64,000 nt of DNA from Marasmius tenuissimus. Taxonomy: Eukaryota; Basidiomycota; Agaricomycetes; Agaricales; Marasmiaceae. The notes under the pieces were generated by a model that was not told the DNA's origin, searched no databases, and saw only the letters and a program-made list of their open reading frames with translations. The stretch spans positions 62,001 to 126,000 of the forward strand of contig JAQOTA010000057.1 of the NCBI GenBank assembly GCA_029532415.1, read 5' to 3'. Every line of letters begins with the position of its first letter. Within the stretch, counting starts at the first letter, position 1. This document shows positions 34,801 through 46,673 of this stretch, piece after piece. Position numbers and translations under genes: made by a program.

Positions 34801-36966
34801 ACTGAGATTTTGGAAGTCATGGCCAGTAATGCCGTGGACGGTAAACGAATAGTCGCCTTCGACGACACCGTCTTCCTCCTCCATGTTGTGCACACTGGTA
34901 CCTTCTGGGGTTTTAGTGGTAAGGGCATGTTTCCACTGTACAGTGCAAGGAGGTATGTTTTCGGGATATGAGTTCAGATTATCATCTGACACCAGAACAT
35001 CACTATAGTCTGGATGGTTTAAGATCAACCACTGCAGCGCTCTCTTCACTTCATTCCGTCTGACAAGAAAAGGGGTACACTTGAAATCTTCTTCAGTTGG
35101 TTGATTCGGACCCGTGAATAAAATGCTGAGCACCTCGTCCATTTCCTCGCGCGGGGGAGGCAGAATGGAGAACACCTTGGGTGTAGGAGCGTCAAACGCA
35201 ATGATATTTGCCTTCATTTTCCTGCGACCAGTAGATATACGCGCGAAGCAACACGAGTGTCTGACCCGAGCTATCAGAAGTCTCTCCATGTATTGGAGAG
35301 ACGACAGAACGGGTGGGACGTCACCCAACCATTGACCTCCCGCGAGAGCGGCTTTCGGAACCCTGCCCTTCCTCAAATCTTGACGACATGAATCACATAT
35401 CTTATCGCACGATTTATCAAGGACAGGACCCGGAACGTTCCTGATTGGATCAGATGATGTTTTCCTTTCCGCACGGGTGACAAAATCGTTCTCCAATATG
35501 TGAAGCTGTTTTTGGACGGCGGATAACCGGGATAATTGGGCGAGTGGCGTCAACTGACCGCATACACCGCAGCCTCCTTCGCTGAGCATGGTGGGAGTCA
35601 TTCTAGCGCAAGCGGAGGAAATGATAGAGTGCATTAGGGCAGCGTCCAAAGGACGGGGTGGAAATTCAGAAGAGTCGCGCAACGGTGATTCAGATACGAC
35701 ATTCGCGCATCCATCCTCATACTTTTTTGGCACATGGGACGTTTTATGACGTGGGATGACCGTGAATATGAAAACGTGGTCGGGGCACCCGACTGAAGCA
35801 CAGTCGTGTTGGGTCAAATAAACTTCAGAACATTTGCGGGTGGGCCGATAGCCCTGTAAGCCATGACATTTAGCAAGAGCACCCAGATGAGCAGCCGTTA
35901 AGTGGGAGGAAATGACAACTATCGGCACGTCAGCATAAACGTGAGACAAGGGAGACAGCTGCAGATCGTGAACAGAGTCCCGCGGCACGTAATCGACGTA
36001 GTTGAGTTTACAATCTTCACGAGAAAGGAGCTCCCTTGACTCGGATGTAGTCAAGTCGGCGATCACATAAGGAATGACCACGGATTTGTCAACCACCTTT
36101 TTAGCACGACCACCGATCACGGTGAAAGAAGGCAAAATCGGTAGATCGCCCTGACAAACAGTATGTCGCATGCAGACCCTTCTGACACGTTTGCGACCGA
36201 ACATCACATGTCGTCGAAAACCCCTAGACCTTCGTAGACAGTGTGGCGTTGTCCTCCTGAACCAACAATCGAAGGATATTGAAACACCGTTGAGGGGTTT
36301 CAAAGAGACAAAGCAGCTCAGATTCCTCACATAGCATACATAGTCGTGGCGCCTGATGAGACCTCGATACAAACTAAGGCGTAGACGCGACGCCGAGTCG
36401 GAGACAGACGCAGACAGCAAGAAAGCGGAATGGGAGTAGAGTAAAGTAAAAAAATCAGAAGATAGAATCAAGCAAAACGGAGACAAGCTTTTTCTGGAGC
36501 ACAGAGTGAGTACACGCGCGACGCCACCACAGAGCCATTCACGGACACTGCTCGCAAAAGACAATAGGGCAGTGCACCGCAGTGGAATAGTGGCAGAGAG
36601 ATATAGCTGATGTTGGACGTTTGCGTGGTGAGCAGGTAGCACATGGCCACTCAAAGTCGATCCAAATGTGACAGTTCCGGGGCACGAGATTTCAGGACCA
36701 GGAAGTCCTGAAACATTGGGGAGCAGAGAGCCATCACGAGAGGCCACGACGTCAGAACTGACAACTGATTTACTGAGCAAGAGTATATGGTCGACCTTAA
36801 CCGGGTGGGACCTTTTGTTAGAGTGTGGAAAAGGTGGGAGGCAGCTGTACAGCATGTCGACGCCATTCTGCCGCAGCCCAAGTGATGTGTTCGAAAAGGT
36901 CTTGTCGGCCCGTCCAACGCCTTGAGCTGTAGGAGAATTTGCGGTCAGACGAAAAGCATCGCGCAA
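28853..36966 (-). mobile_element. Helitron (rolling-circle transposon), autonomous type, inactivated
   Basis: The extent given is the coding core on the minus strand. The true ends (5' TC, 3' hairpin plus CTRR) were not found by eye. The Rep/helicase gene architecture identifies the superfamily. A Ulp1-JmjC gene lies immediately upstream (to the right) in the same orientation, and a small plus-strand gene lies downstream. Either may be inside or outside the element. The coding region is damaged at four points (see the gene entry), so this copy cannot make the full protein without suppression, but the damage is slight and the insertion is probably young. Confidence 0.8.
28853..36966 (-). pseudogene. 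Helitron Rep-helicase with C-terminal USP-like peptidase domain
   Basis: Single long frame on minus. The open frame extends to 36966; an ATG at 36204 (MFGRKRVRR) is a likelier start. Order: N-terminal cysteine-rich region; Helitron-like N domain (FPWLFPYGIGG, about 34700); Rep with HUH histidines (TLHLHLLLW, about 33965) and paired tyrosines (YVSDYITK, about 33345); Pif1-type SF1B helicase with Walker A GVGGTGKS (about 31800), APTGAAASLL, AGDFAQLPP and ENMRLKG; then SQGKT and TALSRCTS near 30470-30540. After a disordered linker comes a domain with QNSCAYDSVF (about 29640) and GGGHFTVRYVDS (about 29020), matching the Cys and His boxes of peptidase family C19 (USP). Breaks: TGA at 34140-34138, TGA at 33582-33580, TAG at 32250-32248, and a one-base frameshift near 31055, after DTGQ. 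Otherwise all domains are well preserved. Confidence 0.82.
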
Positions 36967-37467
36967 AGCCGACGGGCATCACGCACCTCCCAATAGAAGC
37001 CCAACCAACCAACCAAACGCTATATTTCGTCTCCAAATCATAACGGCGAACTACATCGAACAGGTTAATGACAATCACAAACGGACGCAGCGTGTAACAC
37101 TCACACAAGGAGCCGGTGTATTTTGGGTTGACGTAGGTAGTTTTCTTTCACGATTCGCCCACTGCAGTAAAGACGAGGTCAGCAGCTGAGGATAAGAGAA
37201 TGAAAGAGGAAGCAAAATAAAGCGACTCGACACGACAGAAAACCCATGCAGCTTAAAGCGGATAGCATAACCACAGGCACAATGAATGAAAGCAGAAGAG
37301 ATGAAGGAGTACCTACACAACAAGTCTGTACGGGCACAAGAGAGTAAGCACGGTATTGAAAGAAGGGCAAACGGGTAGTGTGAAGCAGAGCTCAACAACT
37401 CACGCACGTGATCACCGACTACTTTTGTTGGGGGAGCTTCCATTGGTGGCCTACAACAGATACCCAA
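36967..37467 (-). other. Region between Helitron frame and JmjC stop; possible extra exons
   Basis: On the minus strand two GT-AG-bounded stretches could be further 3' exons of the Ulp1-JmjC gene: around 37450-37400 (peptide PPMEAPPTKVVGDHV before a GTGAGT donor) and 37160-37110 (QWANRERKLPTSTQNT before GTGAGT). A final short piece would end in a stop near 36985. I could not prove these belong to the gene. If they do not, the interval is simple spacer in which the Helitron 5' terminus might lie. Confidence 0.25.
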
Positions 37468-40400
37468 TCAAGACAACGAAGGAAGGCAAGTACAATTAAC
37501 AGCAGAGGCAACTACGATACATCGGGAGATTATGTACGGAATGTCTGCATTATTCAGGATGTAGTACCACTCGTAGGACGTCCAGTGTGACTCCAGAGAA
37601 GGAAACAAAGTTGACCCTATGTCTTTGTCCCTCGTCTGTCGAAATCGTTTCCACACGCGCTCGCCGAAGTTACCTTGACTCGGCAGGTACTCTTCAAACG
37701 CCTGAGCAATTTTCATCGTTGGTTTTCGATCACGGGCGTGATCAACCAAACAACACATTTGTTGAACGAGGAAGGATATACGAAGGTCCATCCATAGCGA
37801 TCTGGACGTCCCGTCGACAGATTGAACGTGAAGACCTTCGGACTTGTGCGTGAGGTGGGGAGAGAACGTATCGGCGTATGAGTCGAACAAAGTTCTCGAC
37901 CATTCTTTTGCCATTTCCAGTTCGCGTAAGTCCTCGTTGCTGTGAACCCCGGACTCGTACTGTTCTCGCCAAAGGGTTGGGCCGAGTTCGAGTACATTAG
38001 ACACAGTGAGGAAGTCCAGGGCGCCTGCCATGGTAGACCATTTCGGGGAATGACCAATGTCTTCATCGGCGGGGTCGAAACCACGAGTTTTGAATTGCTG
38101 GCACCAATAGCCTACCAAACGGACAAGCACCGCTCTACTCTTCGAGTGATCCTCGTTTGTGATGGCAAACCCGTATACAAGAGTGTGGTATAAGGCCCAG
38201 CAGGTCTGGCGGATAGTGGAGGAACAAAAGAAGTGCCTCCCATTGCAAATAGTAGGCTCGAGTGTGTACACGAAATGGAATACGCCGGGTGGAATCAACC
38301 TAACGCATAATGGTCAAATTAAAAATAAAAGGCAAGCGTCATCGACTCACAATACATCACCAGGGGTTAATAAAACACCCTGCACCCCGCAACCAATGGA
38401 GAGGCCTATAGGGCCAGTAGAGGCACCATCGACCTCCAGATCAACGTCTCTGGAGTATCGAATGTCCGCCATACAAGAGATATCCCGGGAAGTTGGCACC
38501 AGCAGGAACACTAGTTTGGCGCCGACTTCAACCATCAGCATGGCAGCAGCACCTTGCGCGTCCATGTGGAAGGTCGAATACACGTCCTTTGTACTGACGA
38601 GATGCCAGGAAAATCCAGAGACAGAGGTGTCGTTGATCAATGGCAAAAATCGCGTGTGTTTGGAAGCAAACACGTCGGTCGTCAGTCTGGTAGGATTGAA
38701 AAAATCGCCATATCCAGGGACGTCCATCACGTTCAATAGCTTGCACTGGTTGACGTTCTCTGCCACCTTCAGTACAACCGCAAGCGAGGTTTTGATGGTT
38801 TCGTCGGCGGCGTCATCTTCGACATCAATGGACTTGTCTGCTCACAACAAATGAGTGGGGTCCCCCTAAGGAAAATATACCAAACGTACCGTGGACTTGT
38901 CTCCACGTATTCAAACAGCCAAGCTGTGATACTGTCGGCCGATCCCACTTTGAATCTATCATCATCTTGGGCACTCCGCTGATGACTATTGGCGTGGCCC
39001 GGAAGATGTTTTGAAGTTCGGGTGCAGAGGTCTCTTGAAACTTCGAGGAAGTCATCGGGGTGATGCACTTCTTGTGGAACAAGTTGGTCTCGACAAGAGA
39101 AGGATCGCGTGTCAAGGGATTGGAAAACACAGAATCGTCGGCTGGATATTTCGCCCATGCATCCGGAACAGTGTGTCGCGTACCACTGGCCGTGACTAAA
39201 GCATCAAGTCGTTTGTGGTCCTTCGAGTTCTACAAAGATGGATCCTATCAGACAACCGTCGTACTGTAAATTGAAGCCGGGAGAAAAAAGAAAGCATCCT
39301 TACAAAAAAGAACGGTTTCCAGTATTCGGTCGCCCCCCCATACGACGTAAAGTGATATACCTTGCCTCCTCGTCGCTACACAGACAACACGTTCAGTTAT
39401 GATGGAAAAAGCGCGGTCGAGCACTTACGGGCCGTTTCAGCACAGGTTCGAAGTTAGCTCGCTTGAGAGTGTCCAAATAGTCTTGATGAGACTTCGAGAA
39501 TTTACGTTCGGGAGATGCTGCTTGAGGTACGGGACGCCCGATGGATCGACTCGGGACACTGGTGACCACCTTCTTGGTTGCCTTGGTAGTGGTAGAGGAA
39601 GCCACCGTTTCAGGAATAAAGTTCTGGACCGGCTTCCTTTCCCGAGTAGACCTTCGAAGTGCGGGAACTAGAAAACTAATGAGCAATGTCCATTGATGGG
39701 GGGGACAGAAGACACTGACCCGCCTCGTCTAATTCGGGAGAAACAGACATCACGATCTGTAGAAATTATGAGACATATAATCCCAAACATCGAGATACAC
39801 ATACCTCGGGGTGACAATTACTTGTCTGGATCTCGAAAGAGTCGTCCACTTCCATCGTGACTGCCGCTGAGAGATCAGAAAGCATTAAATCAGAAACGGG
39901 GAAAGGGAGGGAATCGTCGACATCCACGGGTTGAAACAGCATGTCGTTTGTAGCGTCTTCGAGCAAAACACGAGGCTGCACTACGATCGGAGACCCTAGC
40001 GAGCAGTCGACACGGGCATCCTCAAAGTCGGCGCAATCACGGGTATCTGCTTTATCCGACGCGTCTACATCCTCCTCAGCTCTCGATGACGGAGGCTCGG
40101 TGACGTCCGGCTGCACGGGCATAGCATCCGACACCACGCAAACCGGCGACTGAAACTGATTATACGACGACGCATCGGGCAGATTTTCACCATCTACCGA
40201 ACCGAGTTGTTCATACCCAGGGAGCATTATGTTGGACAAGAAGATAGCCCTTAAATCGTCAGAGCAAGAAGATGGGCTGATCGTTTTGCCAACTTTGTGT
40301 TGCTTTATCTCCTCACACTGCTGTTCGTCTGTGAAACTCCCACAGTGCATAGGATCGTCCTGCACACCTGGGGCGCCACTTAGAAGGTGATGTTGACTGG

Positions 40401-43400
40401 GATATACTTCGTAGTCCATCTCGACTGAAATGGACAGGGTGGTAGATCCCACGTCAGGAGGGGGAGGTATATCGGTGGCTTTCGGAGCGTCGACCGCGGG
40501 CAAGGAATTGTCACTAACAGGGACTGGGGAGTTGTTTGTGGCAAGGGACTGACAAGCGACGGAGTCTGAAGTGGACGCGGGGGGCGAATCACGAGAATCA
40601 CCCACGGATTCGGGGTCGGGCGTAGTGCTTGGGTCAACTCGGGGGAGAGGGAGGGACGCAAACTGAAGAGACCTCGATGTAACGAGTGGCGGAGACTCGC
40701 TCTCCATGTATAACTTATGTATAACTTCGGCCCGTATGACGGGTACAAACTCTTGGGCGAGAACATGGTTGTGCTTGCCGCCGGATCTAGCATGCAACAA
40801 AAGATTCCCGATCACGAAGGGACCACAGTCGTACGAATTGGTTTGGAACTTTCGGAGCTGGAGGTAGAAAAGCAAGGCGTCAGGCCCAAAAGACGGCAAG
40901 ACACAGGAACCTCACATTTGGGTTGACAGAATGCTCCCATTCGACAACAGGAAGTCCGCAGAGAACATGCATCACGGACAGCCACTTCTTCACCGTCTGT
41001 GACACGAATAAGTCGCGACTCTCGAGAACGATATGGAACGCGAATGAAATACCTGAAGCAAAGCATCACATTTCCGATAGGAACCAACCATGCTGTCGTA
41101 CAGGGTGATGAGCCGACGGGGGCGATCCACGACCACAGCTCTCCAATGATTGTCGACATCGTCGTTTACTGGTATCAGGGCAATATCACAAGAAGAAAAG
41201 TGAGTCTACAGAAAAGAATGAGCGGATTCGTATAGTGGTAATTCTACGCTCCGAACCTTGTTTGCTTTCATGACCGGCGGCGGGGGGGAGTCATTCGGTC
41301 GCCCACTGAGTTTACTTGTATTGTTGGACCAAGTCAGACTGTCCATCACCCAGCAGTTGGGTGGAAAAGAAGTCAAGGAAAGGAACAAGTTTATTATCAT
41401 GTCGTTGTACCAACGACCGACACCCATCCGCATGAGATCTCGTTTGAGTAAAACTGTTTTCCGAACCCGTAACGAAGAAGGGAGGGCCAACATCTATCAA
41501 CGTTCAACTTGAGAGGCGTTAAACGCTGTAAGGAGTCAACTTCACTTACGAAATCCTTTATTAGGTGCAGAGCGTCGCTTGGGGATATACCAAATCCAGT
41601 CGTCTGAGCAAGCACAGAGTAGCTATGAGCATCATCGTCTCCTGAGAGGTCAATGAACACAGCTTCAGAGGGAATAGAGGGAGCAGAAGCAGAAGCATCG
41701 CCATCGTGCAAGTGAGTCGGGGCGGCAGTGATAGGATTGTCCAACAATGTTCCGGTCCCTGCGGAAGATGCATTGGCACACGATACCGACGTGTCAGAAG
41801 ACATCTGAGATGCATCAAGACCAATTGACGGTAAGCTTGGCGCATCCGATGGGCTAAACACGACGTGGGGGACTAGTTCAGGTAAATGTATCGTAAATTC
41901 CAGGCGAGACACATACTGAACTGAAATGAAGGCCGCAGCTTCAACGGCATTTGACGGAGCCTCTTTGGACAATGACGTACGAGCGTTTTTGGGTTTTCCG
42001 CGAGGCTTCGACATATGGTGTATCATGGACCACAGGGGTGAATCTGTTGCAGGAGACGGTTCGCCCGATGCTAATCGTAATAACGTGTCACCGCAAAGAA
42101 GGAGAGCGCAAGCGTTCAACCCAAACTTACTAGGCAAGAAGTGATATCTGCTCGCAGAGTCTAACGTCACCAGCATGTGGCCAACTTCAGCCAGAATGCA
42201 GTGCAAAGCATCAAGGGCCGTGTAGGTCACTCCGTCTACCCGAACAAACTGCCTCCACATAAACATTTCAATCTGATGCAGACCAAGCGGGCGCTGATTC
42301 CCCAGATAGTGCCACAGCTTGGGATGGGAGATATTGTGTCAGTCTGTGTGGTACAGAAAGAGAGTTGTGCCTACCTGAAGCAAACGGGTCGACTGTGGAT
42401 CAGTACTGCAGGAGAAGTTGATCTTCTCTGAAAATATTGCGACGGGCGAAAGCGCAAGGGCCGTCTGCAAGCCTGACTTCAAATTCGATACCTTGTAAAA
42501 CTCGTTGTCAGTTGGGATATCTTGTCCTTGGAGCATGCTAAGAATATAGTGAACGTAAGATTGCTGCGAGAAAAGAACTCGAAAGAAATCGAAAGACCCA
42601 CTGTTTGAATATATTATTGAACTGGACACCGGTAGTGGGGAAATCGGCATGACCCTAAGGAAAGTTAGCATAAAGACAGGTATACTAGGGAGACCACGGC
42701 GGAAGACGGTTACCAGTAGGAGCCAATGAATGTTCAGAGAGATTATCTCGATGTTGAGACACATAGTCTCGACGTGGACATCAGAAGACCCGTTCCTTAT
42801 GTTCTTCAAATGCTGGAGACACCTCGATGCCATAGTACCGTTGAGGGAGCCACTTGAAGACCCAGGTGAACCTTCCGCTGACACTTCCGAGCGTGAGGGG
42901 TTCGTGTCGTATTCCCTAAGTGCTGTGATGGCACCGAGCACCAGGTCGGGCCATTTTTCCAGTTCTCTGTATTGTAACTGCAAACCGTGAAACACGGCAC
43001 CTTATGCAGCGAATATGCACGCACCAAACTCTTAGCCTTTGAGTCCAACACGCGTGTAGAAGGCACGGGAGGTGGAGTGAACGACCCATTCGGACTCCCG
43101 ACAATTAATGGCAGCATGTCCAAGAACATTAAGGCAAATCCAATTCTTGTAACTGAATTGGTTCCCCTGCCAGAGGTGCGGGACAGCTCGTTCGTAAAGT
43201 CGATCGTCTCTTGGCCTGGCGAAATGTTATTTTTCACAAAGTCGTCGTATTCTACGAGGATGGACCTCGCGGTGTTCTGAAAGAAATCAATGTTCAAGCA
43301 GCAACTCACTTGGATGTCGAGAGGAATAAACTGGTTGCTAAAAAGTGCACCGGGCTCACACAGCACCCGGGTCCTCCACGGAAATTTGGTAATGCTTTTC

Positions 43401-43483
43401 ATAGACGTTGCTGGTTCATATTTAAAGACAAGAGCAGGGGGAGGTTGACCTGTTACTTGACCTAAACAGAGTTCGTGCTCCAT
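37468..43483 (-). CDS. Ulp1-type SUMO protease / JmjC domain fusion protein, 16 exons
   Basis: Exons read on minus: 43483-43310, 43276-43025, 42977-42714, 42654-42602, 42537-42375, 42272-41550, 41493-41257, 41205-41089, 40996-40916, 40857-39805, 39756-39720, 39667-39429, 39375-39304, 39229-38890, 38837-38351 and 38299-37468. All are GT-AG and in frame. The middle holds a C48 (Ulp1) peptidase: RWYNDMIIN entry motif (exon 7), catalytic His in DNHWRAVVVD and LYDS (exon 8), and QTNSYDCGPF with oxyanion Gln and nucleophile Cys (exon 10). A long acidic serine/proline-rich linker and a basic STRERKP segment follow. The C-terminus is a JmjC fold with HxD in TFHMDAQG (exon 15) and the distal His in PPGVFHFVYT (exon 16), the residues expected to bind Fe(II). 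Expected role: nuclear deSUMOylase plus 2-oxoglutarate oxygenase. Substrates are unknown, the start codon is tentative, and the tail could be longer. Confidence 0.78.
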
Positions 43484-43904
43484 GAAAGGCGTAGGCGAAG
43501 AAGAAGAGGTACGGACACGGACGGTGAGGGAAGAGGGCAAGGGGTGTTTCCATATTGGGCCGACAATTGGAGGCCAGACCAGATTAGCAGCCGAAACAAG
43601 AATTTTTGTTCCCACGGTTCTATTTTAACAGGTGATCACATTGTATGCTGGGCTCGACGGCCATCGCTGATAGGCTATCTATCGGTCTCTATAGGTCAAT
43701 GAAGGGAGTCGGCGATCAATGCAGGATGACAATAGGTAAACAGGATATCAATGATAGATGTGAACCCGCATCGCGGAGGCAAACGTACAAGAAAGACTAC
43801 AATGTACACCCTGTTTTGGAAGCACGCCAATCCGATTGCTAACGTAGGGATCATCTCCAAACAGAGGGAACGCGTCAACATCACGCCAATAGACTAAAAC
43901 CACT
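43484..43904. other. Intergenic region upstream of the Ulp1-JmjC gene
   Basis: About 420 bases between the start of the Ulp1-JmjC gene and the stop of the upstream F-box/LRR-like gene, both on minus. It should contain the promoter of the former. The minus frame remains open for about 130 bases upstream of the chosen ATG, so the 5' end of that gene may extend. No other feature seen. Confidence 0.35.
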
Positions 43905-45289
43905 CTAAGGTCGCATGAGGCGACTGCGGACGCGCCAATAGAGAGCGTACGAGAACGACGAGAGTCGATAGCATCCAAAATGGCGCGATGTATCAAGCAA
44001 ACAGTCACGTCGTTGTGATTTACCGACGATCCAGCGACGGGGGGTGACGGAAATGTCTTTTAAAATGGGAAAAAGGGGGGTGCCGACCGGACAAGTACCG
44101 AATGAAAGAGTGGAAAAGAGAGCTGAAGCGACATCGGCACGAATGATGCTACCGGCAGTGTCCAGAGTTATCTTCAACGACTGAAGTTTCTTGCATGCAG
44201 CAGCGACTTCCATCCACCTCCTTCCGTCATATGTGTCCAAATGAAGGAGCGAGCGGACAGAAAGGGTGAGGCTGGTGACTAGACATCCTCTGAGTAAGTC
44301 TGGTAAAGAGGCAAGGATACGAGTTGGACAGCCTGGACCAATGTCCAAAAGCTCCAGCATCGGGACTTTGATAAACTCGATGACTCCACATACATCGGAC
44401 GCGTCGTACGGAAATATGAGAGAACTGACGGAGGGGAAAACCACTTGTTCGGTTTCCGGCTTGCAACCATGTGACGACATTGTAAACGACAGGGAACATA
44501 ACAAGGGACAATTGGTGGAGAACCAGCGCAGTCCTACGACGGGAATGACGAATTCTGAGGAATTGAAAGATTCCAATGAGGGCGGAAAATGGGGTTCAAA
44601 ATTGAATTCCCATTGCTGGGCAAACCACTCTGTAGCGTCCGAGGACACACGGGACAGCATTGGAGCGGAAAGCAACTGTCGTACGCGTTCTGTACGGTCG
44701 AAGCAAAACGCAGAAACATTGACCAGCGTTAGGTCGCGAAGGGGCGGGAATGACAGCGGCTCCCGAAATTGAGGAAAGACAACGATCGCGGCATCAAGAT
44801 ACACGGTTCCGACAGTTGATGATAATCGTAACGTGAAGGTCCGACGAAGCCTACGTCCAGTGACCTGGACCTCGAGTGTCGAGGGAGGGTTCCAATCCGA
44901 GTAATGTCCATTCCCTCCAATTCCGCAATGTCTATCACGAACGAAGTCCATAAGATTGGGCAGGAATAGACAATGTGTTTCCATTTGAGACATGTCAATG
45001 CCAGAGACTTCGGGACATGAGTTCGAGATCCACTGATTGAAACGGGGTACGCGGGCGTGTCCTCTTCGATGTACACGCAATGTTGACGTCGATCTGACTC
45101 TGTCAGCATAGAGGGATCCCGTAGAAGAGACGTTGGTATGGGCGGGCTTCGGACACAGTCAAAAGACAGGGAGCGTTGGTCGCAGAGAGCACTGTGAATA
45201 TTGTGGATCATCGTCACCACGGGACGACGGGAGGTATCAGGCCTTGCGTTTTTATTCCTGCCCACTATCCACCCCACGACAAACTCCAC
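43905..45289 (-). CDS. F-box / leucine-rich-repeat-like protein with apparent frameshift
   Basis: Two overlapping minus frames together give an Agaricomycete F-box protein. The first (from 45289) includes SLALTCLKWKHIVYSCPILW and TSFVIDIAELEGMDITRI, the usual segment after the F-box helix bundle. The second (ending at 43905) continues with repeated leucine-rich segments such as PLSFPPLRDLTLVNVSAF, FPSVSSLIFPYD, VPMLELLDIGPG and CKKLQSLKITLD. The switch of frame falls near 44765-44850. Either a one-base indel broke the gene, or an intron with donor GTAGGC and a poor GAG acceptor (about 44856-44758) bridges the frames. A canonical F-box start motif was not identified, so the N-terminus is uncertain. 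If active it would act as an SCF substrate adaptor. Substrate unknown. Confidence 0.5.
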
Positions 45290-45792
45290 AATCAGTACAC
45301 TATCCTAAAACACACACATTAAGTAGTCACTCACCTCGAATATCACGACAAATTAAAGGGGTTAGAACACCATCAGCGAATCGGAACGGTTGGTTCAAAG
45401 GAAAGGAAGAAAAAAATCGAATCAAGAAAGGCCAACTGTTGTTCACGTGATCAATTCAATTTGGAGAATGCCGCGTGCATCTGGTGACCTCGACGGCGGT
45501 CGACACAGTTGAGAGCTCATGTTTCGCGATTTGGTTGTGAGGAAGAGCATAGTGTGGAAGTTCTCGTGACGTGTAAGCGTACTTCATTTTGAGTATTGAA
45601 CAAAAAAAAAAAACTAATGACATCGAAAAGGGGGGACATCCAAAGTTTCAGGATGGGCTTCATGCATGTCGCGCAACACCACATACTGGTCAAGCGTACT
45701 AGCCAATCGTAAACAGATACGTCTATAGCGCTCCGTGTTTTCAATTTTGGGTCGATACATCCATTGGGCGAATGAGCCATTGTAGGTGAATT
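45290..45792. other. Spacer with a run of adenines
   Basis: About 500 bases between minus-strand genes. It contains a 12-A run near 45602-45613 and an open minus frame at 45796-45614 (peptide YNGSFAQWMYRPKIE) that may be chance or an extra exon of the small gene upstream. No RNA gene or repeat recognised. Confidence 0.35.
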
Positions 45793-46231
45793 TCATAGAA
45801 AGTAATCAGCTGATGGTTGTTGAGTCTCGATGTATGTTGGACATAACATGGACCGGGACTGCCCACCTTCTGAGAAAGCATGACTCTCGCCACTTCCAAG
45901 GGCATGCATACGAGTCGGTGCTGACCCCGATAATTCCTGAGCATACGAATGTTGAGACTGCTGAATACTAAGATCAGGGAGACAACCTACAACTTCACGT
46001 AAACTGTGTGACAATAGCCTGTACCTTTTGGCTCGCGCATAATCCCAGTCACGGTGCGGACGATAGGATCCCATGTGGTGTGATGACCATACTCGAGTTT
46101 CATGTATTCTACGTCGTAAAGAGTCTCCCCTGCTTCAGTGTCATCGATTGTCCTTGTATGAAAAAGGTGAAGCGACATGCTGCTCGAGTATCACAAAGCA
46201 TGACTCACGGGTATTCATGAGAGGACGACAT
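45793..46231 (-). CDS. Small three-exon protein of unknown function (about 114 aa)
   Basis: Exons 46231-46209, 46152-46025 and 45986-45793 on minus. The introns GTGAGT...AAG and GTACAG...TAG keep frame from MSSSHEYP to a stop after PSADYF. The product begins MSSSHEYPTIDDTEAGETLY, has a tyrosine/histidine-rich middle (VEYMKLEYGHHTTWDPIV) and a polar, serine/glutamine-rich C-terminal half. No signal peptide, membrane segment or known motif. The very short first exon (23 bases) makes automated prediction likely to miss it. It lies between the F-box/LRR-like gene and the TET/JBP-like gene, all on the same strand. Function unknown. Confidence 0.5.
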
Positions 46232-46673
46232 AGTCCTAAGATATGTGCTAAAAAGATCTGCGAGTTCGATTTGGGTGGGTAGTGGTGGTTTCAGTTTTGG
46301 TAGCGATGGGCTCGTTTTCGTCGAAGTCCGTCTTGTATAATCCGGAGCCACCGGTGCCGTGAATCTTCTCACGGTGTAGGGTTGAAATGACCAGCCGCAG
46401 TGGTTCACTTTATAGGGCATTTATTGGGCTAAAATCCGAGGGCACGGAACCGCACCCTGTGAATGTTGAACCCGAAGCACGGCTACACACAACGAAGGAC
46501 GGCATTGGTCATTATTTTGCTATATACAGATAATGTAATAGGGAGCCACCAAGAAATACATTGAAAGTAACCAAGTGGACACATAGACCTAAAGGGAAAG
46601 CATCGTGAGGCAAGCAGGCATTCCCGTAAATGATAAAATGAACGTTTGGTATGAAACAACGATCTCCGGCACC

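Noticed and set aside
34138..36966. The open frame extended to its first codon as the full Helitron N-terminus
   Set aside because: The first 250 or so residues look unlike known Helitron proteins and lack an ATG-supported start; an internal ATG at 36204 precedes the recognisable cysteine-rich region.
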